64,000 nt of DNA from Igneacidithiobacillus copahuensis (GTDB lineage: Bacteria; Pseudomonadota; Gammaproteobacteria; Acidithiobacillales; Acidithiobacillaceae): contig NZ_JAAXYO010000182.1 in the NCBI RefSeq assembly GCF_018854015.1, positions 62,001-126,000 on the forward strand. Direction: 5' to 3'. Shown piece by piece: positions 59,308 through 64,000 of this stretch; the first letter of the stretch is position 1, and each line of letters starts with the position of its first letter. The translations under genes were made by a program, and so were the position numbers. The notes under the pieces are model-generated. The model was given only the letters and a program-made list of their open reading frames with translations. It made no database searches and was not told the origin of the DNA.

Positions 59308-59445
59308 TGCTGAGATCAATAATATGAGTAACACAAACAATTGCTTATGTTATTCTTTGCGCGAGAGGATGTTGCGCCCTCGTTTTTCTGCAACAGTCCG
59401 GCAGATAGTGCAACAATTGTAGGCCTCCGATTTTCGCCCAGAACT

Positions 59446-59475
59446 TTGGACTTTTTCGGGCACATTCGTTATAAC
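59446..59475 (+). promoter_or_regulatory. Sigma-70-like promoter of the GGDEF-EAL gene
   Basis: TTGGAC (59446) and TATAAC (59470) are 18 bases apart, with the start codon at 59508. The TGTTGC boxes at 59370-59415 lie immediately upstream, so the activator might also affect this gene. Confidence 0.5.
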
Positions 59476-59507
59476 AGACACAGTCTACATCAATCGAAGC
59501 TGTCTCT

Positions 59508-62249
59508 ATGCAAAACGCCGAGTCCGCATCAATGCAGTGGAGCAAAGCCAGGCGCTCGGCCGAAGGCTACACCGACAGATGGTTGCGAGCGGCGTGGTTG
59601 CTCATTGCTCTACTCATCCTCTTCGCTTGGCTGATCCTCGCCGTCATCACTTGGGATGTAGTCAATGCAGAACAGGGGAGAGTTTTACAGGAAAACGCCT
59701 TCTCGTTGGCACGAACATCCAAACTGCAATTGTCTGGCATCGATTCAAGTCTCTCCCTCGTCGCGATGCAAATCGCCAATTCAACCACCCCCAACGCTAG
59801 GTTCTTGCAGCCCCTGATTCGTCTAGCGCCGATCCGCTCTGTCGGCTTTTTTTCCGCAAAGAATGTCCTTGTTGCTGGAGAAAATTCGGCTTTCTTGCGT
59901 CAGCTATGGCAGTCGGCGACTTCGTCGCAGTCCCGCACTTGGACACCTGCGCAGATTATGGCCCTGCAACGCTGCCTTCATGATAAAGCATTTTGTATCG
60001 GTCCGTTGTTACCAGACTCTTCGGTTGCAACCGCTGCTTCTCGCTGGGGATTCCCGGTTTTTCAGCGCGTTTCCGAGCGCTCCGGGCAAACCTCGCTTTT
60101 GATCGCCTGGATTCCCCTCTACGGAGGTTTATTCCCTGCCTGGTCGGGCCTCCACCTGTTGCACCAGGGCGATTCGTTTTTGTTGCGGTCGGATGGCATG
60201 TTGTTGAGCCGATATCCGTACTCCCCGAAAGTAGACTACGCTGGAGTACAAACCGGAACCGTCGTAAAGCACTGGCTCATGGAGATCACTAGCTTTGCCA
60301 GGACCTTCTCTGGCTACAGTTCCGCGGCGCATGGATGGCGCATGTGCGCGGCACAGCCAATTGGTGAATACCATCTCATCGCTGGGCAGTGTGTCGGGAG
60401 ATCCATTCTTGCGACCAGCTGGTGGAGATCAATGCGTTGGCCGACGGCAGGGGCCTTGCTGTTACTGTTTCTGAGTTTCTTTCTCTACCGATATCTGGCG
60501 CGCGTAAATCGCTCCCGGGAGCTGGAACGTAGGACAGCCGAGAAGGAAATCTGGGAGGCCAAGGAACATGCGGAAGTGACCTTGAGCTCGATTGGTGATG
60601 GCGTCATCAGTACCGATTGCAACGGACTGGTGGCCAACATGAATCCGATCGCCCAGTCGATGACCGGTTGGACCCTGGCAGAGGCTCTTGGCAAACCGAT
60701 CACGCAGGTCTTCTCGATTGTTAGCGAGGCCGATGGTCGCCCCGTCGCCAACCCTGCTGAGAGAGCCTTAACCGAGGGGAGAATCGTGGGGTTGGCCAAC
60801 CATACGATTTTGATCGACCGGCAGGGCCAGCGCCGAAGTATCGAAGACTCGGCAGCGCCTATTCGGGATCGTTCTGGCAAAGTTTTGGGTACGGTTCTCG
60901 TATTCCATGACGTCAGCGAGAAACATGAACTCCTAACCCGGTTATCCTATCAGGCTACGCATGATCTGCTCACCGGACTTCCCAATCGTGTGCTGTTTCA
61001 GGAGCACCTGGAGCAAGCGATGCGCAAAGCTAAACGCAGTGAATTATTGCTGATCATCGCTTTTCTCGATCTGGATGACTTCAAGCTGATAAACGATCGC
61101 TTAGGTCACGCTGCCGGTGATGATCTATTGAGGCATGTTGCCGAACGCCTGCGTGCAGAACTCCGTGATGGCGATATGCTCTGTCGCTTCGGGGGGGACG
61201 AGTTCTCATTTTTTATTAGTGACGTGAGAAGTATCGGCCAGGCCGAACAAATTGCTCGCCGAATATTGAAGATGATAACTCTTCCCGTGGAGCTGGGGGG
61301 TGAGCAACGCACCGTGCATGCCAGCCTAGGATTGACGGTGTATCCGTTGGATGATGCCGAGAGTAGTGCGGAATTGATGCGCCACGCAGACCTCGCCCTC
61401 TATGCCAGTAAGGACCGAGGTGGCAATGCCCTATCGATTTTTACCAAGGAAATGGAAGACCAGCAGGGGCGGCAGATCGAAAGCTTGCGGATCATGGAAT
61501 CTGCCCTCGTTGAAGGGCATTTGCAACTGTACTTCCAGCCTATCGTGCATCAGTTTGATGGATTTTTGGGCGCAGAAGTATTGCTGCGCTTACAGCATCC
61601 TCTGCGCGGTTTGCTCGGACCACGCGATTTCAGCGAGGCTCTTGACCACCCGCAGCTAGCTGCGCGAGTCGGACGTTTTGTTCTTCATCGGACATTGGAC
61701 CAACTGCAACGTTGGTTGGATAGCGGTTTCCGGCCAAAGATTTCTATCAACATCAGCGCACAATATCTGCTCGATCCCAAATTTTTGGAGGATCTGGAAG
61801 TGGCTTTGGGCGAGTACAGTGTTGAGTTACGCAATAATCTTGTGCTGGAAATTACGGAAACTGCGCCCATGCTGCATTTCGAACGTGCGCGCCAAGTACT
61901 GACCGAATGTCAGGCCTTGGGTTGCTCCCTGGCCCTGGATGATTTTGGGACGGGAAATGCTTCGTTGAGCTACCTTCAGCAGCTTCCCGTCAGTTCCTTG
62001 AAGATTGACCAAAGTTTTATTCGTGACATCTTGCGCGACCCAAAAGATTACGCGATTGTTTCAGGAATCATCTATGTCGGAGAAATGCTCAATTTGTCCG
62101 TGGTTGCCGAGGGAGTGGAAACGAAAGAGCAACTCAAGGCACTACAGCAACTTAACTGCTCTGCCTATCAGGGGTATTTATTTTCCCGACCCATGCCTGC
62201 CCAAGAGTTCGAAAATTGGGAAGTCCCCGCTGACCTTCTGAGCTCGTGA
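59508..62249 (+). CDS. Membrane PAS-GGDEF-EAL c-di-GMP enzyme
   Basis: 913 residues. Helix one (about 27-50) and helix two (about 300-320, AGALLLLFLSFFLYRYLA) enclose a periplasmic sensor. A PAS domain follows (VTLSSIGDGVISTDCNGLVANMNP), then GGDEF with intact active site FGGDEF and an RDGD inhibitory site five residues before it. The EAL domain has EVL in place of EAL (GAEVLLRLQHP) but keeps NISAQ, LEITET, LDDFGTG, KIDQSF, VAEGVET and QGYLFSRP. So both synthesis and hydrolysis of c-di-GMP look possible. Confidence 0.93.
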   Translation: MQNAESASMQWSKARRSAEGYTDRWLRAAWLLIALLILFAWLILAVITWDVVNAEQGRVLQENAFSLARTSKLQLSGIDSSLSLVAMQIANSTTPNARFLQPLIRLAPIRSVGFFSAKNVLVAGENSAFLRQLWQSATSSQSRTWTPAQIMALQRCLHDKAFCIGPLLPDSSVATAASRWGFPVFQRVSERSGQTSLLIAWIPLYGGLFPAWSGLHLLHQGDSFLLRSDGMLLSRYPYSPKVDYAGVQTGTVVKHWLMEITSFARTFSGYSSAAHGWRMCAAQPIGEYHLIAGQCVGRSILATSWWRSMRWPTAGALLLLFLSFFLYRYLARVNRSRELERRTAEKEIWEAKEHAEVTLSSIGDGVISTDCNGLVANMNPIAQSMTGWTLAEALGKPITQVFSIVSEADGRPVANPAERALTEGRIVGLANHTILIDRQGQRRSIEDSAAPIRDRSGKVLGTVLVFHDVSEKHELLTRLSYQATHDLLTGLPNRVLFQEHLEQAMRKAKRSELLLIIAFLDLDDFKLINDRLGHAAGDDLLRHVAERLRAELRDGDMLCRFGGDEFSFFISDVRSIGQAEQIARRILKMITLPVELGGEQRTVHASLGLTVYPLDDAESSAELMRHADLALYASKDRGGNALSIFTKEMEDQQGRQIESLRIMESALVEGHLQLYFQPIVHQFDGFLGAEVLLRLQHPLRGLLGPRDFSEALDHPQLAARVGRFVLHRTLDQLQRWLDSGFRPKISINISAQYLLDPKFLEDLEVALGEYSVELRNNLVLEITETAPMLHFERARQVLTECQALGCSLALDDFGTGNASLSYLQQLPVSSLKIDQSFIRDILRDPKDYAIVSGIIYVGEMLNLSVVAEGVETKEQLKALQQLNCSAYQGYLFSRPMPAQEFENWEVPADLLSS

Positions 62250-62266
62250 AATAACTAAGCATCTGC

Positions 62267-64000
62267 TCACTCTGCAAGTATCCGCCTGGTTCTGCTTGTC
62301 CCCCAGCGATCAAACCATAAATAAAACGCCGGGGTAATGTACAGAGTCAGAAACTGGGAAAAGATCAGGCCGCCGACCACGGCTACGCCCAGTGGCACGC
62401 GGCTATCTGCGCCGGCGCCAAATCCAATGGCGATGGGCAAGACCCCGAGGATGGCGGCGAAGGTAGTCATCATGATGGGACGATAGCGAATGCGGCAGGC
62501 ATCGATGATGGCTTCCTGTGCGGATGCCCCGTCGCGCCGTCGGCTGACGGCAAAATCCACGAGAATGATACCATTTTTCTTCACCAGGCCCAGTAACATG
62601 ATGATACCGATAAAGCTATACAGATCTAACGGCAGCCCAAAAATCCACAGTGAAAATAGTGCTCCGAAGGCAGCGAGAGGGAGGGCGGTGAGAATGGTCA
62701 GCGGATGCAGAAAATGTTCATAGAGAATCGCCAGCACCACATAAATCAGCAAAATCGTGGCCAGGAGCAGGAAGGGCAGGCTTTGGAATGCGGACTGAAA
62801 CTGCCGGGCATTGCCACCAAATTCGCCGACAATTCCTGCTGGCAGCACCGCCTTTGCGGTTTTTTCAATGGTCGGCACCACACTCCCCAGGGAGGCGCCA
62901 GGCGCCAGGTTGAACGAGATCGTGGTCGAAGGTTGCCCATCGTGCTGCATGAGATTTTCTGGTGCTGCACTGTAGCGAAATCCAGCCACGGCCGACAATG
63001 GTACCAGGCTACCCCCAGCTCCCGGTACGCTCAAAGTAGACAAGGCATTGATGTCTTGCTGGTATTGCGGCTGCAACTCCAGGATCACTTCATATTGATC
63101 GCTGGCACCGTAGATGGTCCCCACTTCCTGCCCACCGAAGGCCAGCCCTAAGGTCTTCTCGATAGCTTCCGGGGTGACTCCCAGTGCTGTGGCCCGGGCG
63201 CGATGAATTTGTATGCTGATCTGAGGACTGTCATTTTGCAGGCTGCTGTTGACGTTGCGAAGCTCGGGAAGTTGGCGCAGGGCTGCCGTCATCTTGCGGG
63301 TGGCGGTATGCAGCTCCGCCCAGCTGCCGCCCACCAGCTCATAGACCACACTCCCGTTACCACTCGCCGTTCCCGAACTGCCACTCTGCGGGCCTTGATA
63401 GACGATCTGGACGTTGTGAAACGGTTTACTCGCTCGGTTGAGCGCGCTGATGATCTCGGGCGTTTGGGGGGCATAGCCATTCTTGATATGGATGAACATA
63501 TGGCCTGTACTACGGTTGCCAAAGCCCCCCGGACCCTGGCCCGCCGAGGAGACCACCGACTGGATCTTGTCGTTTGCCTTCACGACTCGCGCGATTTGTC
63601 CCTGCTCCTGCACGATCTCGGCGAAGGTCATGTTGGAGGGATACTCAATGTTGGCATTGATGAAGCCGGCATTCTGGGACGGCAGAAAGGCCTTGTGCAC
63701 CAACGCGGCCATGCCGAGACTCCCGAGCAGAAAAAGAAACGCCAGGAAGAGCATCCAGTTGCGGTGCCGCAACGCAGTCTCCAGACTGGCGACATAGCCG
63801 TCGCGACTACGCTTGAAGAGGCGTTGAAACCAGCCATCCTCGGGCAGGAGATCGGGGTCGTGTACCCCCGCCAGCGCATGCGCATGGTTGGGCTTGAGAT
63901 ACCGACTGCAGAGCATGGGAGTGACGGTCAACGCCACGGCCCCGGAAATGAGGATCACCATGGCAATGCTGATGCCGAAATCGGCAAACAGATGTCCGAC
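62267..64000 (-). CDS. RND multidrug efflux permease, HAE1/AcrB-like (C-terminal part)
   Basis: The frame stays open through the right edge, so the N-terminal half of the gene is outside; 577 codons are visible. It begins within the first helix block (ADFGISIAMVILISGAVALTVTPMLCSRYL), then the second porter domain (QNAGFINANIEYP, GVTPEAIEKTLGLAFGGQEVGTIYG) and helices 7-12 with LYSFIGIIMLLGLVKKNGIILVDFA and RYRPIMMTTFAAILGVLPIA. Length and motifs match AcrB/MdtC-type drug pumps. It is distinct from the RND gene at 52160 and ends 17 bases from the convergent GGDEF-EAL gene. Confidence 0.92.
   Translation of the reverse strand, partial: VGHLFADFGISIAMVILISGAVALTVTPMLCSRYLKPNHAHALAGVHDPDLLPEDGWFQRLFKRSRDGYVASLETALRHRNWMLFLAFLFLLGSLGMAALVHKAFLPSQNAGFINANIEYPSNMTFAEIVQEQGQIARVVKANDKIQSVVSSAGQGPGGFGNRSTGHMFIHIKNGYAPQTPEIISALNRASKPFHNVQIVYQGPQSGSSGTASGNGSVVYELVGGSWAELHTATRKMTAALRQLPELRNVNSSLQNDSPQISIQIHRARATALGVTPEAIEKTLGLAFGGQEVGTIYGASDQYEVILELQPQYQQDINALSTLSVPGAGGSLVPLSAVAGFRYSAAPENLMQHDGQPSTTISFNLAPGASLGSVVPTIEKTAKAVLPAGIVGEFGGNARQFQSAFQSLPFLLLATILLIYVVLAILYEHFLHPLTILTALPLAAFGALFSLWIFGLPLDLYSFIGIIMLLGLVKKNGIILVDFAVSRRRDGASAQEAIIDACRIRYRPIMMTTFAAILGVLPIAIGFGAGADSRVPLGVAVVGGLIFSQFLTLYITPAFYLWFDRWGTSRTRRILAE

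Overview
The window is a GC-rich, gene-dense proteobacterial chromosome segment. It most likely comes from Acidithiobacillus or a close acidophilic relative. The best single clue is the ArsR at 4349-4666: it has no classical CVC metal site but carries a C-terminal Cys-Cys-X5-Cys group (C96, C97, C103), the arrangement described for Acidithiobacillus ferrooxidans ArsR. A glutamate decarboxylase, an arsenic operon and several envelope efflux systems fit an acid, metal-rich habitat. I cannot name the species. No tRNA, rRNA, CRISPR array or prophage was seen.

Region 1 (1-7.8 kb): a YbhGFS-like ABC exporter (minus strand, permease cut by the window edge), a divergent arsenic locus (arsR-arsC-VOC protein against arsB) and an HDOD-GAF signalling protein. 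Region 2 (7.8-36.1 kb): mostly housekeeping. It holds ffs (SRP RNA), dnaX-ybaB-recR, amt, the overlapping chain nnrD-bioA-CBS-tsaE-mutL followed by miaA, an AaeAB/FUSC-type four-gene efflux operon, and the fully overlapping chain rnc-era-recO-pdxJ-acpS-ugd-rfaE1-ttcA-hslO. After these come a hemerythrin protein, TolC, a GNAT, a YrhK/DUF4232 pair, pabB and a UPF0104 membrane protein.

Region 3 (36-47 kb): accessory and stress functions. These are gadB, a four-gene cluster (unknown, YbjQ-like, double YbjQ-like, PspA/IM30), an MNIO RiPP locus (HvfA/BufA-like Cys-repeat precursor, DUF692 enzyme, DUF2063 partner), an IS3 fragment, a LysR/pirin/isochorismatase module, and an ISNCY-type transposase remnant abutting a 5'-truncated ppk2.

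Region 4 (47-59.3 kb): the most unusual part. A long minus-strand operon runs from an RND adaptor and a 1167-aa RND pump through a P/Y/G-rich repeat protein, two W/G/P-rich exported proteins, two TPR proteins and a membrane coiled-coil protein. It ends in a PAS-AAA+-Fis sigma-54 activator. Divergently transcribed are a third W/G/Y-rich exported protein and a third TPR protein. Both divergent promoters, and the promoter of a nearby SCP2-domain gene, have near-perfect GG-N10-GC sigma-54 elements. They are surrounded by repeated TGTTGC boxes, with IHF-like sites placed symmetrically beside the divergent pair. I read this as a self-contained sigma-54 regulon whose activator is encoded last in its own operon. 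The exported proteins resemble sulfur globule proteins in composition, which would suit a sulfur oxidiser, but this is inference.

Region 5 (59.3-64 kb): a membrane PAS-GGDEF-EAL protein and a second RND permease running off the window end.
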